A stretch of DNA of 64,000 nt from Hathewaya proteolytica DSM 3090 (GTDB taxonomy: Bacteria > Bacillota > Clostridia > Clostridiales > Clostridiaceae). The first letter of the stretch is position 1. Each line of letters starts with the position of its first letter. Made by a program: the position numbers and the translations under genes. Positions 9,366 through 18,589 of the stretch are shown here, piece by piece. The stretch covers positions 124,001 to 188,000 of the forward strand of contig NZ_FRAD01000004.1 of assembly GCF_900142225.1 (NCBI RefSeq), in the 5' to 3' direction. The notes under the pieces were generated by a model. The model was not told where the DNA came from and ran no database searches. It saw nothing but the letters and a program-made list of their open reading frames with translations.

Positions 9366-9408
9366 TAAAAGGTTACTAGTATATATGTAGTAATCTTTTA
9401 TTTTTTTT
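9366..9408 (+). terminator. intrinsic terminator after nfnB
   Basis: AAAGGTTACTA pairs with TAGTAATCTTT (one G-T), loop of about nine bases, then TTTTTTTT. Confidence 0.85.
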
Positions 9409-9508
9409 AAAATCGTATATAAACAAAATTAATAACAATACGATTATTATAATAAATGATTATTTAATTTCTTACACTATCATTAAAAAAATAATAGGAG
9501 GTGCTTGT

Positions 9509-10711
9509 ATGCAAAATGGACAGGCAAAGGAAAAGGATAAAACTATGAATAATACTAACCAACCTGACAAACGCATAGTAAAATCCATAACAAAAGAAAC
9601 GTATATTGCGTTGGTGGGAATAATTATTTTTGGAGTAATTTTTGCAAGCAAAATGGGTTTAAACAACATGTTTAAAACCATGACAGCCACGGCCCATGAT
9701 TTGATTTTGAATACAATTTGGTTTCTCATGGGTGTTATAGTCATAGCTGGTGCCTTTACAGCTCTGTTATCTGAATTTGGTATAGTAGCAGTAGTAAACA
9801 AAATTTTGTATCCTCTTATGAAGCCATTGTTTGGCCTTCCAGGTGCCGCATCTGTAGGAGCAGTGACAACTTATCTGTCAGACAATCCTTCAATTGTGCC
9901 AATTGCTCAGGATAAAGGTTTTTTAAAGTATTTTAAGAAGTATCAAGTTCCTGCATTAGTAAATTTCGGTACAACCTTTGGTATGGGACTTATTGTAACT
10001 ACAGGATTATTTGCATTGTCAAGCAGTGAAGTTCCTCTTGGAAAAGCAATTATTATTGGTAATATAGCCGCATTAATAGGTGGTATAGTCAGTGTAAGAC
10101 TAATGATCATGTTTGGAAAAAAAGCCTATGGAAAAGATGCAGATGTGTTGAATGAAGAATATGAAGGCTACGACATCATGAATTACAGAGAAATAAGAAA
10201 TGGTAACGTGGCACAAAGAATACTTCAAGCACTTCTAGACGGTGGAAAAACTGGAGTTGAAACAGCACTCACCATAATCCCAGGAGTAGTAATTATGTGT
10301 ACTTTAGTTATGATGTTAGCTAAAGGGCCAGGAGCTGGTGGAGTTTATACTGGAGCAGCTTACGAAGGAATAGAATTATTCCCTTGGATAGGTAGAAAAC
10401 TTAACTTTATTCTACAACCACTATTCGGCTTTAGCAATCCTGAGGCCATAGCATTCCCAGTTACATCGCTAGGTTCTGTAGGAGCTTCAATAGGAATTGC
10501 AAAGAATATGCTTGAAACAGGCATTATAGGGGCTAGAGATATAGCTGTATTTACTGCTATGGGTATATGTAATGCAGGATTCCTTAGTGTACACGTTGGA
10601 ATGATGGATGCCATAGGTGAAAGAAACCTTACGAACAAAGCAATAGCTACACAATTCCTTGGTGGCTTAGTATCCGGTATTGTAGCAAATTTATTATTCT
10701 TAATTTTCTAG
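9509..10711 (+). CDS. CD0519/CD1768-type membrane protein with nucleoside-recognition-like Gate domains
   Basis: A 400-residue integral membrane protein with about nine hydrophobic segments in two halves. Features include the early segment YIALVGIIIFGVIFASKMG, the loop TTYLSDNPSIVP and the late FSNPEAIAFPVTSLGSVGAS. Members of this clostridial family are often labelled spore maturation or nucleoside-recognition proteins; substrate and role are not established. ATG 9509 has AGGAGGTG at the right distance. It stands alone between two terminators. Confidence 0.7.
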   Translation: MQNGQAKEKDKTMNNTNQPDKRIVKSITKETYIALVGIIIFGVIFASKMGLNNMFKTMTATAHDLILNTIWFLMGVIVIAGAFTALLSEFGIVAVVNKILYPLMKPLFGLPGAASVGAVTTYLSDNPSIVPIAQDKGFLKYFKKYQVPALVNFGTTFGMGLIVTTGLFALSSSEVPLGKAIIIGNIAALIGGIVSVRLMIMFGKKAYGKDADVLNEEYEGYDIMNYREIRNGNVAQRILQALLDGGKTGVETALTIIPGVVIMCTLVMMLAKGPGAGGVYTGAAYEGIELFPWIGRKLNFILQPLFGFSNPEAIAFPVTSLGSVGASIGIAKNMLETGIIGARDIAVFTAMGICNAGFLSVHVGMMDAIGERNLTNKAIATQFLGGLVSGIVANLLFLIF

Positions 10712-10715
10712 AAGA

Positions 10716-10753
10716 TAAAAATACTGATGGAGAATATTCATCAGTATTTTTTT
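10716..10753 (+). terminator. intrinsic terminator
   Basis: AATACTGATG / CATCAGTATT stem followed by seven T. Confidence 0.9.
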
Positions 10754-10861
10754 GCCTAAAATAAATAGAATGAATATATAATGGATATTAATAGAACAAG
10801 TATGGTAAACTATAATGGTGAGGAAAAAATTCAGCTATTTTTAAAAGTTAAGGAGAATATC

Positions 10862-11746
10862 ATGGATTGTAGAGACTACCAATGTATAAAAAATAATATA
10901 GAGGGTATAATTATAAAAAATGTTAAGAATTTTAACTTACACCATGTTTTTGAATGTGGCCAGTGTTTCAGGTGGCATGAAACAAAAACTGGTAGTTATG
11001 TTGGTGTTGCCTTTGGGAGAGTAGTAGAAGTAAGGAAAGTTTGTCAGGATGTAATAATTAAGAACTCATCCATAGAAGAATTTCATAGCATATGGGAAGA
11101 ATATTTTGATTTAAAAACAAATTACGGTGATATTAAACGTATATTAAGTAATGACCCTGTACTTAAAGAAAGTATTGAGTTTGGACAGGGTATAAGAATA
11201 CTAAAACAAGACCCCTTTGAGCTAACCATTAGTTTTATTATTTCAGCCAACAATAGAATACCTATGATAAAAAAGGCTATACAAAAAATATGCGAAACTT
11301 GGGGAAAACCCTTAGAATATGATGGTGAAATCTACTATACTTTTCCCACTGCCCAGGAGTTGAAGGATGCAACGGTGGAGGATATGGAAAAGTGTGGTAC
11401 AGGTTTTAGGGCAAAATATATTATAGATACCATAGGCAAAATAAATAGAAATGAAATGGATCTAAAGGAAATTAAGCTGCTAGATGATGATGAATGTCAT
11501 AAAAAAATGCAAGAATTCATGGGAGTAGGTCCTAAAGTGTCGGATTGCATTATCTTGTTTTCTATGCAGAAGTATTCAGCTTTTCCTGTGGACGTGTGGG
11601 TAAAACGTGCTATGCAGCATTTTTATTTAGCCCCAGATATTTCATTGCCTAAAATACGGCTTTTTGCTAGAGAAAAGTTTGGAGATTTGTCGGGTTTTGC
11701 ACAACAATATCTTTTTTATTGGGCCAGAGAAAATCGTATAATTTAA
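10862..11746 (+). CDS. ogg: 8-oxoguanine DNA glycosylase / AP lyase (OGG1 family)
   Basis: This base-excision enzyme removes 8-oxoguanine opposite cytosine. The N-terminal OGG domain carries FECGQCFRWH, the helix-hairpin-helix region has GVGPKVSDCI (catalytic lysine in the loop), and FPVDVWVKRAM holds the catalytic aspartate. I place the start at ATG 10862, eight bases after AAGGAGA, giving 294 residues. An ATG 27 codons upstream (10781) has no ribosome site and adds a low-complexity tail. Clostridial OGG1-type enzymes usually replace MutM function. Confidence 0.9.
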   Translation: MDCRDYQCIKNNIEGIIIKNVKNFNLHHVFECGQCFRWHETKTGSYVGVAFGRVVEVRKVCQDVIIKNSSIEEFHSIWEEYFDLKTNYGDIKRILSNDPVLKESIEFGQGIRILKQDPFELTISFIISANNRIPMIKKAIQKICETWGKPLEYDGEIYYTFPTAQELKDATVEDMEKCGTGFRAKYIIDTIGKINRNEMDLKEIKLLDDDECHKKMQEFMGVGPKVSDCIILFSMQKYSAFPVDVWVKRAMQHFYLAPDISLPKIRLFAREKFGDLSGFAQQYLFYWARENRII

Positions 11747-11870
11747 GATATATTAGATTATAAGAGAAAGTAAGAAAAGTAAAGAAAAATTGAGAATACG
11801 TTGAATAATTTGTGCATACATTGGTTTATAATTAAATATGGCATTTGATACTAAAGGATTAATTAATTAA

Positions 11871-11876
11871 TATAAT
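11871..11876 (+). promoter_or_regulatory. groESL -10 element
   Basis: TATAAT just before the CIRCE operator; the best -35 (TTGATA, 11845-11850) is 20 nt away, so the -35 is uncertain. Confidence 0.45.
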
Positions 11877-11883
11877 AATTGTA

Positions 11884-11910
11884 TTAGCACTCTAACTGAA
11901 TGAGTGCTAA
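11884..11910 (+). promoter_or_regulatory. CIRCE operator (HrcA binding site)
   Basis: Exact consensus inverted repeat TTAGCACTC, nine bases, GAGTGCTAA. It places groESL under HrcA heat-shock control. Confidence 0.97.
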
Positions 11911-11962
11911 CAAAAAACTAGTATTTAACTAAATAATATATATTTTAAGGAGGTTTTTAAAA

Positions 11963-12232
11963 ATGATAAGACCACTTGGAGACAGAGTCGTAATTAAAAG
12001 ATTAGAAGCAGAGGAAACTACAAAAAGCGGAATAGTCCTACCAGGAGCTTCAAAGGAAAAACCACAGGAGGCAGAGGTTGTAGCAGTAGGACCAGGAACT
12101 GCAGAAGTTAAAATGGAACTTAAGGTTGGAGAAAAAGTGCTATTCTCTAAATATGCAGGAAACGAGATTAAGTTTGATGGTGTTGAGTATATCATTGTAA
12201 GTCAGTCTGAAATATTAGCAGTTATCGAATAG
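11963..12232 (+). CDS. groES: co-chaperonin GroES
   Basis: The 10-kDa lid of the GroEL chamber. At 89 residues it is slightly shorter than many homologues but complete. It starts MIRPLGDRVVIKRLEAEE, carries the mobile loop ETTKSGIVLPG that contacts GroEL, and ends VSQSEILAVIE. AAGGAGG precedes the ATG. It is the first gene of the CIRCE-controlled operon; groEL follows after 36 bases. Confidence 0.98.
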   Translation: MIRPLGDRVVIKRLEAEETTKSGIVLPGASKEKPQEAEVVAVGPGTAEVKMELKVGEKVLFSKYAGNEIKFDGVEYIIVSQSEILAVIE

Positions 12233-12268
12233 AAAATGAATATTAGATATTAATGGAGGGTGATAAAT

Positions 12269-13897
12269 ATGGCAAAGACAATATTGTTTAATGAAGAAGC
12301 AAGAAGAGCTATGCAGAGAGGTGTTGACAAATTAGCCGACACAGTAAAGGTAACACTTGGACCTAAGGGAAGAAACGTAGTTTTAGATAAAAAATTCGGT
12401 GCACCACTAATCACTAATGATGGTGTAAGCATTGCAAAGGAAATCGATTTAGAAGATCCGTATGAAAACATGGGTGCACAGCTAGTAAAAGAAGTTGCTA
12501 CAAAGACTAATGACGTAGCAGGTGATGGTACTACTACAGCAACATTATTAGCACAAGCTATTATAAGAGAAGGATTAAAGAATGTCACTGCAGGGGCTAA
12601 CCCAATGCTTATCAGACAGGGAATAAGAATAGCTGTGGACAAAGCTGTTGAGCAGATAAAAACTTTCTCAAAGCCTATTTCAGGAAAAGAAGATATAGCT
12701 AGAGTTGCAGCAATATCAGCAGCAGATGAGACCATAGGTCAACTTATTGCAGAAGCTATGGAAAAGGTAGGAAAAGAAGGCGTTATAACAGTTGAAGAAT
12801 CAAAAACTATGGGAACTGAGCTTAACGTAGTTGAAGGAATGCAATTTGATAGAGGTTACTTAAGCCCATACATGGCTACTGATACAGAGAAAATGGAAGC
12901 AAACATCGACGACGCATACATTCTTTTAACAGACAAAAAAATATCCAATATACAGGAAATACTACCAGTGTTAGAGCAAATAGTTCAGCAGGGAAAGAAG
13001 CTTGTTATCGTAGCTGATGATGTTGAAGGAGAAGCTCTTGCAACACTTGTTGTAAATAGATTAAGAGGAACTTTCACTTGTGTTGCAGTTAAAGCTCCAG
13101 GCTTTGGTGATAGAAGAAAAGAAATGCTTAGTGATATAGCTACACTTACAGGCGGTCAGGTTATTTCCGATGATCTAGGTACAGAATTAAAAGACGTAAC
13201 TATAGATATGCTTGGAAGAGCAGATAGCGTTAAGATTACAAAGGAAACAACAACTATAGTTAACGGAAAGGGAGACAAAGACTCTATAAAAGCAAGAGTA
13301 TCACAGATAAAGGCTCAAATAGAAGCTTCAACTTCAGATTTCGACAAAGAAAAATTACAGGAAAGACTAGCAAAGCTTGCAGGTGGAGTAGCAGTTATAA
13401 AAGTAGGTGCAGCTACTGAAACTGAATTAAAGGAAAGAAAGCTTAGAATAGAAGACGCACTTGCAGCTACAAAGGCAGCAGTAGAAGAAGGAATAGTACC
13501 AGGTGGCGGAACTGCATACGTTAACGCAATCAATGAGGTAGCAAAATTAACAGACAACAATTCAGATATACAAGTTGGTATAAATACAATTGCAAAGGCA
13601 CTAGAAGAGCCATTAAGACAGATTGTAAAGAATGCAGGACTTGAAGGTTCAGTAGTTATAGAAAAAGTTATAAATAGCGATTTAGGCATAGGATTCGATG
13701 CATACAAAGAGGAATACGTGGATATGGTTAAGTCTGGTATAGTAGACCCAACAAAGGTTACAAGATCAGCACTTCAAAATGCAGCATCAGTTGCAGCTAC
13801 ATTCCTTACAACAGAAGCAGCAGTAGTGGATATACCAGAAAAGAATGCAGCTCCAGCAGGAATGCCAGGCATGGGCGGCATGGACGGAATGTATTAA
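12269..13897 (+). CDS. groEL: chaperonin GroEL
   Basis: The 60-kDa subunit of the double-ring chaperonin, 542 residues from ATG 12269 (GGAGGG nine bases before; an in-frame GTG three codons earlier lacks proper spacing). ATP-site motifs VTLGPKGRNVVLDK and GDGTTTATLLA are intact, as is the family signature AAVEEGIVPGGG. The C terminus ends in the flexible GMPGMGGMDGMY tail. Operon with groES, ending at a strong terminator. Confidence 0.98.
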   Translation: MAKTILFNEEARRAMQRGVDKLADTVKVTLGPKGRNVVLDKKFGAPLITNDGVSIAKEIDLEDPYENMGAQLVKEVATKTNDVAGDGTTTATLLAQAIIREGLKNVTAGANPMLIRQGIRIAVDKAVEQIKTFSKPISGKEDIARVAAISAADETIGQLIAEAMEKVGKEGVITVEESKTMGTELNVVEGMQFDRGYLSPYMATDTEKMEANIDDAYILLTDKKISNIQEILPVLEQIVQQGKKLVIVADDVEGEALATLVVNRLRGTFTCVAVKAPGFGDRRKEMLSDIATLTGGQVISDDLGTELKDVTIDMLGRADSVKITKETTTIVNGKGDKDSIKARVSQIKAQIEASTSDFDKEKLQERLAKLAGGVAVIKVGAATETELKERKLRIEDALAATKAAVEEGIVPGGGTAYVNAINEVAKLTDNNSDIQVGINTIAKALEEPLRQIVKNAGLEGSVVIEKVINSDLGIGFDAYKEEYVDMVKSGIVDPTKVTRSALQNAASVAATFLTTEAAVVDIPEKNAAPAGMPGMGGMDGMY

Positions 13898-13967
13898 TAG
13901 ATACATTTAAATAAAAATATTTAATTTAAAGAAAGACAGAGTTAAATCGTTGTAACACTCCTTTTTT

Positions 13968-13998
13968 GAGGTATTGCTAAAATGCAATACCTCTTTTT
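13968..13998 (+). terminator. groESL terminator
   Basis: Perfect 10-bp stem GAGGTATTGC / GCAATACCTC, six-base loop, five T. Confidence 0.93.
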
Positions 13999-14073
13999 AC
14001 GATATAAGTTTTACTTATAATACCTATGAGAAATAGGTATACTAAGGTATATAAAGTTTTTTGCATAAAGCTA

Positions 14074-14102
14074 TTGACAAATGCCTCGAACTTAAATAGA
14101 AT
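14074..14102 (+). promoter_or_regulatory. guaB promoter
   Basis: TTGACA (14074-14079), 17 nt, TAGAAT (14097-14102). Confidence 0.7.
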
Positions 14103-14126
14103 AAGTATAATATTTATTTTGACGAA

Positions 14127-14146
14127 TTTGCAAGAAAACTTGCAAA
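14127..14146 (+). promoter_or_regulatory. inverted repeat in the guaB leader
   Basis: TTTGCAAG, four A, CTTGCAAA: a perfect 8-bp palindrome about 25 nt after the -10. It could be an operator or an RNA hairpin; the binding factor is unknown. Confidence 0.45.
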
Positions 14147-14240
14147 AAGAATGAGAAATAGAATATTAACCGTCAATATTCAAAAATAAACTCAAATGAG
14201 TACATTAAAATACAAAAATACAAAGAAGGAGGAAACAAAT

Positions 14241-15695
14241 ATGGCTATTATTTTAAAACAAGCTTACACATTTGACGATGTATTATTAGTACCAAACAAA
14301 TCAGAGATCCTACCAAGAGAGGTATCACTAAAGACAAGTCTTACAAAAACAATAAATCTAAATATTCCATTAATGAGTGCAGGCATGGACACCGTTACTG
14401 AATCAAAGATGGCAATTGCCATGGCAAGAGAGGGTGGAATCGGAATAATCCACAAGAATATGACCATTGAAGCTCAGGCTGCTGAGGTTGATACAGTAAA
14501 GAGACAGGAAAATGGTGTTATAACTAATCCTTTTTATTTAGCTCCAACAGATAAAATATCAGATGCTCTAGCACTGATGAGAAAGTATAGAATATCAGGT
14601 GTACCAGTTACACAAGAGGGAAAGCTAGTTGGAATAATTACAAACAGAGATATAGTATACGAAACTGAGTATGATAAAGAAATAAAAGAAATTATGACAA
14701 GTGAAGGATTAGTTACAGCTCCAGAAGGAACCTCAATGGATGAAGCAAAGAAGATTTTACAGAAGCACAAAATCGAAAAGCTTCCATTAGTAGATAAAGA
14801 AAACAATCTTGTAGGCCTTATAACAATAAAGGACATCCAAAAAGCTATAATGTACCCTAACGCCGCAAAAGACGAGAGAGGAAGACTTCTTTGTGGGGCA
14901 GCAGTTGGTATAACAGCAGATATCCTAGACAGAGTATCAGCACTAGTTAAAGCTGGGGTAGATGTTATAGTACTTGATAGCGCTCACGGTCATTCAAAAG
15001 GAGTTATGGATTGTGTTAAAAAAGTGAAGGAAAACTATCCAAAACTACAGGTTATTGCAGGAAATGTTGCAACAGCTGAAGGTACTAAAGCCCTTATAGA
15101 AGCAGGAGCAGACTGCGTTAAAGTTGGTATTGGACCAGGCTCAATATGCTCAACAAGAGTAGTTGCAGGCGTTGGAGTTCCACAGCTTACAGCAGTTATG
15201 GACTGTGCAGAAGAAGCTGCAAAATACGGAGTACCAGTTATAGCAGATGGTGGACTTAAATACTCAGGAGACCTTGTAAAAGCTCTTGCAGCAGGTGCAC
15301 AAGTTTGTATGATGGGATCAATGTTTGCAGGATGTGAAGAAGCACCAGGCGAAATAGAAATATACCAAGGCAGAAGCTACAAAGTGTACAGAGGAATGGG
15401 TTCCCTAGGAGCTATGGCTTGTGGAAGCAAAGATAGATACTTCCAAGAAGGCAACAAAAAGCTTGTACCAGAAGGCGTAGAAGGAAGAGTTGCATTCAAG
15501 GGTTCTGTTACAGACACCATATTCCAATTACTAGGAGGAATAAGATCAGGTATGGGATACCTTGGTTCCAAAGATTTCCCAACACTTTCATCTACAGCAA
15601 AATTTGTAGTTCAGACATCAGCAGGATTAAGAGAAAGCCATCCACACGATATAAATATCACAAAGGAAGCTCCAAACTATAGCATTAACGCTTAA
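14241..15695 (+). CDS. guaB: inosine-5'-monophosphate dehydrogenase
   Basis: It oxidises IMP to XMP with NAD+, the rate-limiting step to GMP. The protein has 484 residues from ATG 14241, which follows AAGGAGG; the longer upstream frame has no ribosome site. Order: barrel start AYTFDDVLLVPNKSE, a CBS pair (about 93-205), then the catalytic loop GPGSICSTRVVAG with the nucleophilic cysteine and the flap region around GRSYKVYRGMGS. guaA follows after about 60 bases, so XMP is passed to GMP synthetase encoded next door. Confidence 0.98.
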   Translation: MAIILKQAYTFDDVLLVPNKSEILPREVSLKTSLTKTINLNIPLMSAGMDTVTESKMAIAMAREGGIGIIHKNMTIEAQAAEVDTVKRQENGVITNPFYLAPTDKISDALALMRKYRISGVPVTQEGKLVGIITNRDIVYETEYDKEIKEIMTSEGLVTAPEGTSMDEAKKILQKHKIEKLPLVDKENNLVGLITIKDIQKAIMYPNAAKDERGRLLCGAAVGITADILDRVSALVKAGVDVIVLDSAHGHSKGVMDCVKKVKENYPKLQVIAGNVATAEGTKALIEAGADCVKVGIGPGSICSTRVVAGVGVPQLTAVMDCAEEAAKYGVPVIADGGLKYSGDLVKALAAGAQVCMMGSMFAGCEEAPGEIEIYQGRSYKVYRGMGSLGAMACGSKDRYFQEGNKKLVPEGVEGRVAFKGSVTDTIFQLLGGIRSGMGYLGSKDFPTLSSTAKFVVQTSAGLRESHPHDINITKEAPNYSINA

Positions 15696-15758
15696 TTTGA
15701 AGTATAATATTATAGTTAAGAACAAATTCTATTCAAATTAATGTACGGAGGAAAACAA

Positions 15759-17294
15759 TTGATAACTAATAGAGAACTTATATTAATAATTGACTTTGGC
15801 GGTCAATATAAGCAACTAATTGGTAGAAGAGTCAGGGAAAATCACGTATATTGCGAGATAGTTTCCAACGATATCACTATTGAAGAAATAAAATCTAAAA
15901 GTCCTAAGGGCATAATCTTCACAGGCGGACCAAACAGCGTATATGCTGAAGGCGCTCCAATGGTAGACAAAGAATTATTCAACCTTGGAATACCAGTGCT
16001 AGGCATATGCTACGGTGCACAGCTTATGGCACACATTCTTGGTGGAAAAGTTAGCACAGCAACATATAGAGAATACGGAAAAACTGACGTAGAATTAGAC
16101 AAGAATTCCAAGATATTTGCAAACTGTGAAGGAACACAGTGCTGGATGAGCCACACCGACTACATTGCAGAAATTCCAGAAGGCTTCAAAATCATGTCAA
16201 AGACAGATAAATGTCCAGTAGGTTCTTTCGAAAATGAAGAAAGAAAATTGTACGGCGTACAGTTCCACCCAGAGGTTGAGCACACTGTATTTGGTAAAGA
16301 ACTTATAAGAGATTTTTTATACAATGTATGTAAAGTAACTGGCGATTGGTCTATGACATCTTTTATAGATGAAAAGGTTAAAGCTATAAAAGAAATCGTA
16401 GGAGACAAAAAAGTTCTATGCGCATTATCTGGTGGAGTAGATTCATCCGTTGCAGCAGTACTTGTTCATAGAGCCATAGGCAAACAACTTACATGTGTAT
16501 TCGTTGACCACGGCCTACTAAGAAAAGATGAAGGCGATCAGGTAGAAGAAATCTTCAGAAAGCAATTCGACATGAATCTTGTAAGAGTAAATGCTCAGGA
16601 AAGATTCCTAGGCAAACTTGCTGGAGTAACTGATCCAGAAAGAAAGAGAAAGATAATCGGCGAAGAGTTCATAAGAGTATTTGAAGCTGAATCAGAAAAA
16701 CTTGGACACATGGACTTCCTTGTTCAAGGAACAATATATGCAGATGTCATCGAAAGCGGTACAAAATCCTCTGCAGTAATCAAGAGTCACCACAACGTTG
16801 GAGGACTTCCAGAAGATGTAGAGTTTACATTAATCGAACCATTAAGAGACCTATTCAAAGATGAAGTTCGTGCAGTAGGTGAAGAACTAGGCATTCCTAC
16901 AAAGCTTGTATGGAGACAGCCATTCCCAGGCCCAGGACTTGCAATAAGAGTACTTGGCGAAATCACAGAGGAAAAACTTCACATAGTAAGGGAAGCAGAT
17001 GCAATCCTTAGAGAAGAAATTGCAAATGCAGGTCTTGACAGAGCTATATGGCAGTACTTCGCTTGCCTACCAAACATCCGTTCCGTAGGAGTAATGGGCG
17101 ACGAGAGAACATACTGTCACACAGTAGCACTAAGAGCAGTAAACTCATCCGACGGTATGACATCAGATTGGGCAAGAATCCCATATGAAGTACTAGATCT
17201 AATTTCTAGACGTATCGTCAACGAAGTACCAGGAGTAAACAGAATCGTATACGATATAACAAGCAAACCACCAGCAACGATTGAATGGGAGTAG
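15759..17294 (+). CDS. guaA: GMP synthase (glutamine-hydrolysing)
   Basis: It converts XMP to GMP with ATP and glutamine. The start is TTG 15759, seven bases after GGAGG; the ATG at 15741 lies inside that ribosome site. The 511 residues comprise a class I glutamine amidotransferase (GICYGAQLMA with the nucleophilic cysteine; FHPEVEHT), the ATP-PPase loop LSGGVDSSVAA, and the dimerisation domain ending in TIEWE. The guaA 3' end is a known integration hotspot for genomic islands, and an accessory region begins exactly here. Confidence 0.97.
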   Translation: MITNRELILIIDFGGQYKQLIGRRVRENHVYCEIVSNDITIEEIKSKSPKGIIFTGGPNSVYAEGAPMVDKELFNLGIPVLGICYGAQLMAHILGGKVSTATYREYGKTDVELDKNSKIFANCEGTQCWMSHTDYIAEIPEGFKIMSKTDKCPVGSFENEERKLYGVQFHPEVEHTVFGKELIRDFLYNVCKVTGDWSMTSFIDEKVKAIKEIVGDKKVLCALSGGVDSSVAAVLVHRAIGKQLTCVFVDHGLLRKDEGDQVEEIFRKQFDMNLVRVNAQERFLGKLAGVTDPERKRKIIGEEFIRVFEAESEKLGHMDFLVQGTIYADVIESGTKSSAVIKSHHNVGGLPEDVEFTLIEPLRDLFKDEVRAVGEELGIPTKLVWRQPFPGPGLAIRVLGEITEEKLHIVREADAILREEIANAGLDRAIWQYFACLPNIRSVGVMGDERTYCHTVALRAVNSSDGMTSDWARIPYEVLDLISRRIVNEVPGVNRIVYDITSKPPATIEWE

Positions 17295-17411
17295 TACCAA
17301 TTTTGTCAAGCCTAAAGGCGTAGACAAAATTATGGTACTACCCACAGCAAGGGATAATAGGCCTGTGACGAGCGAAAGCGAAATCAGAGGCCATTAGCCT
17401 ACTGCGAGAGA
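17291..17411 (+). ncRNA. structured RNA-like unit A in the guaA 3' region
   Basis: It begins with a 17-bp hairpin: 17291-17307 pairs with 17323-17341 with only a two-base AT bulge. The left arm overlaps the guaA stop codon. A second domain follows: CACAG/CTGTG stem, GGCC/GGCC stem and a small GC-GAAA-GC hairpin, ending CCTACTGCGAGAG. The adjacent unit B keeps every one of these pairings with different bases. Not an intrinsic terminator, since no T-run follows. No known family recognised. Confidence 0.6.
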
Positions 17412-17531
17412 GACACCAATTTTATCAATTTCGAAGAAATCAGATAAAATTAAGGTGTCACCTACAGCAAGGAATGGTAGGACTGTAGCGAGTGATAACG
17501 AGACTAGAGTCCACCAGTCTACTGCGGGAGT
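17412..17531 (+). ncRNA. structured RNA-like unit B, tandem copy of unit A
   Basis: The period from unit A is about 119 nt. Its first hairpin is GACACCAATTTTATC / GATAAAATT-AA-GGTGTC, with the bulge at the same place as in A. Then CTACAG/CTGTAG, GGAC/GTCC and GT-GATA-AC replace the equivalent pairs of A, which is compensatory change. A third start (GGAGTAACTCTCAATTTT, about 17526-17545) follows but no closing arm, so a third copy would be truncated. Confidence 0.6.
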
Positions 17532-17563
17532 AACTCTCAATTTTTTAAATAGAAGTGCATAAA

Positions 17564-17603
17564 CAAAAAGTCCTTGTTCCTATTATGGAACGAGGATTTT
17601 TTT
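17564..17603 (+). terminator. intrinsic terminator closing the guaA transcript
   Basis: TCCTTGTTCC pairs with GGAACGAGGA (one G-T), loop TATTAT, then seven T. The two RNA units lie before it, so they should be part of the guaA 3' UTR. Confidence 0.88.
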
Positions 17604-17815
17604 ACTGAATTTTATTTAAAAAAAAGAAAGCGTACTAAAAACGTACTAAAAAATTGCAAGGGTGTTTTAAAATACACAAGAATTCATGATGTAAGCTTAG
17701 CTTTACATTATGTCTTTTTATTGAGAAAAGGGATGGCGAGTGATAAACTGGAAATAGAAGTTTATTGAGCAGTTACACAGAGAGAAAAATCGGAATTTTG
17801 AAAGGGGATATATTT

Positions 17816-17971
17816 ATGTGGGAAGAATTAGGCATTAGTGGTGGTACAGCACTTATCGTTTTAATTGCATTATATTTTATAGTGAAGTGGGCTGTTAGAA
17901 ATGGAATTAAAGAAGCGTATAAGGATATAACAGTGAAGAAAGTAGTTGAAGAAATTGAAGATGGGGAGTAG
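17816..17971 (+). CDS. small single-span membrane protein
   Basis: 51 residues from ATG 17816, preceded by AAAGGGG at about eight bases. One hydrophobic helix (TALIVLIALYFIVKWAV) is followed by a charged tail ending VVEEIEDGE. It resembles the small DUF6019-type proteins of Firmicute mobile regions, but that match is from memory and unverified. It stands alone at the edge of the accessory region; the part of the frame before 17816 has no ribosome site. Confidence 0.5.
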   Translation: MWEELGISGGTALIVLIALYFIVKWAVRNGIKEAYKDITVKKVVEEIEDGE

Positions 17972-18030
17972 TGTGAAGAAAACGGAATTAACATATAAGA
18001 TGATTGAGTGAATTTCTATAAAATATTAAA

Positions 18031-18192
18031 TAAAAATGTCCATAGATTTATAGAAATAACCAAAAAAATACTATTTGTCTAGTTTTGTCGAAATAGTTGA
18101 AAAAATAGAATAAAGGTTTACAATTATTGTAGGAGGATTAAAATCAGATGCATTACAATTGAATTCAAGGTAATAAACATACTTTTTGTTTT
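18031..18192 (+). repeat. direct repeat DR1, copy 1
   Basis: About 162 bp nearly identical to 21436-21596. It contains the tail of a dead coding frame (SSFVEIVEKIE then stop), a possible AGGAGG site and a short open stretch. The sequences diverge abruptly after TTTTTGTTTT. Confidence 0.85.
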
Positions 18193-18299
18193 GGATTATA
18201 TACGTTAACTACATTATAATAGAAAAGAGATGGATGCCGTATTTTAAGTCAAAAAAAATATTACCCGAAGGGTGTAAATAGTAAAATAAATTATGATTT

Positions 18300-18485
18300 T
18301 AAGATAAAATAAAGGATTTTGAGTATGGCAAAAAAACTTCGGATAAAAAAATTTTGATTTTGCTAATCACTAGAAGAATTTATCCACGCAGTGATTGTCA
18401 AGTTCCATATGTGTATTTTACAGATAAATGGGGTTTTTAGTTTGCATCTTAAAGAAAGCTTTTTGGAGAAGGTAAAGATGGCACT
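18300..18485 (+). pseudogene. decayed coding remnant, family not identified
   Basis: One frame reads as protein-like text broken by stops: a stretch including YPRSDCQVPYVYFTDKWGF, then FAS, RKLFGEGKDGTV. The composition and stop interruptions indicate a dead gene fragment. I do not recognise the family; a restriction-type protein is possible but unproven. The rest of 17972-18590 holds nothing I can support. Confidence 0.35.
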
Positions 18486-18589
18486 GTATAAAATTATAAT
18501 AGACAATAAAAATGAACACATAATATGAAGTTATGCAGGGGCGTTTTCGTAACTGTAGGTAATATGATGAGATGATTTGAAAGTACTAG

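Noticed and set aside
12250..12735. 161-codon minus-strand frame over groEL
   Set aside because: Shadow of the biased codon use of groEL; no start signals.
14103..14240. Purine riboswitch before guaB
   Set aside because: The leader is AT-rich with one small palindrome; none of the conserved purine or XMP-sensing core sequences is seen.
17291..17531. Two-unit repeat as a CRISPR array
   Set aside because: The units are about 120 nt, internally structured and diverged, with no short identical repeats or spacers.
17574..17768. 64-codon frame after guaA
   Set aside because: It begins inside a terminator hairpin, lacks a ribosome site and has no recognisable pattern.
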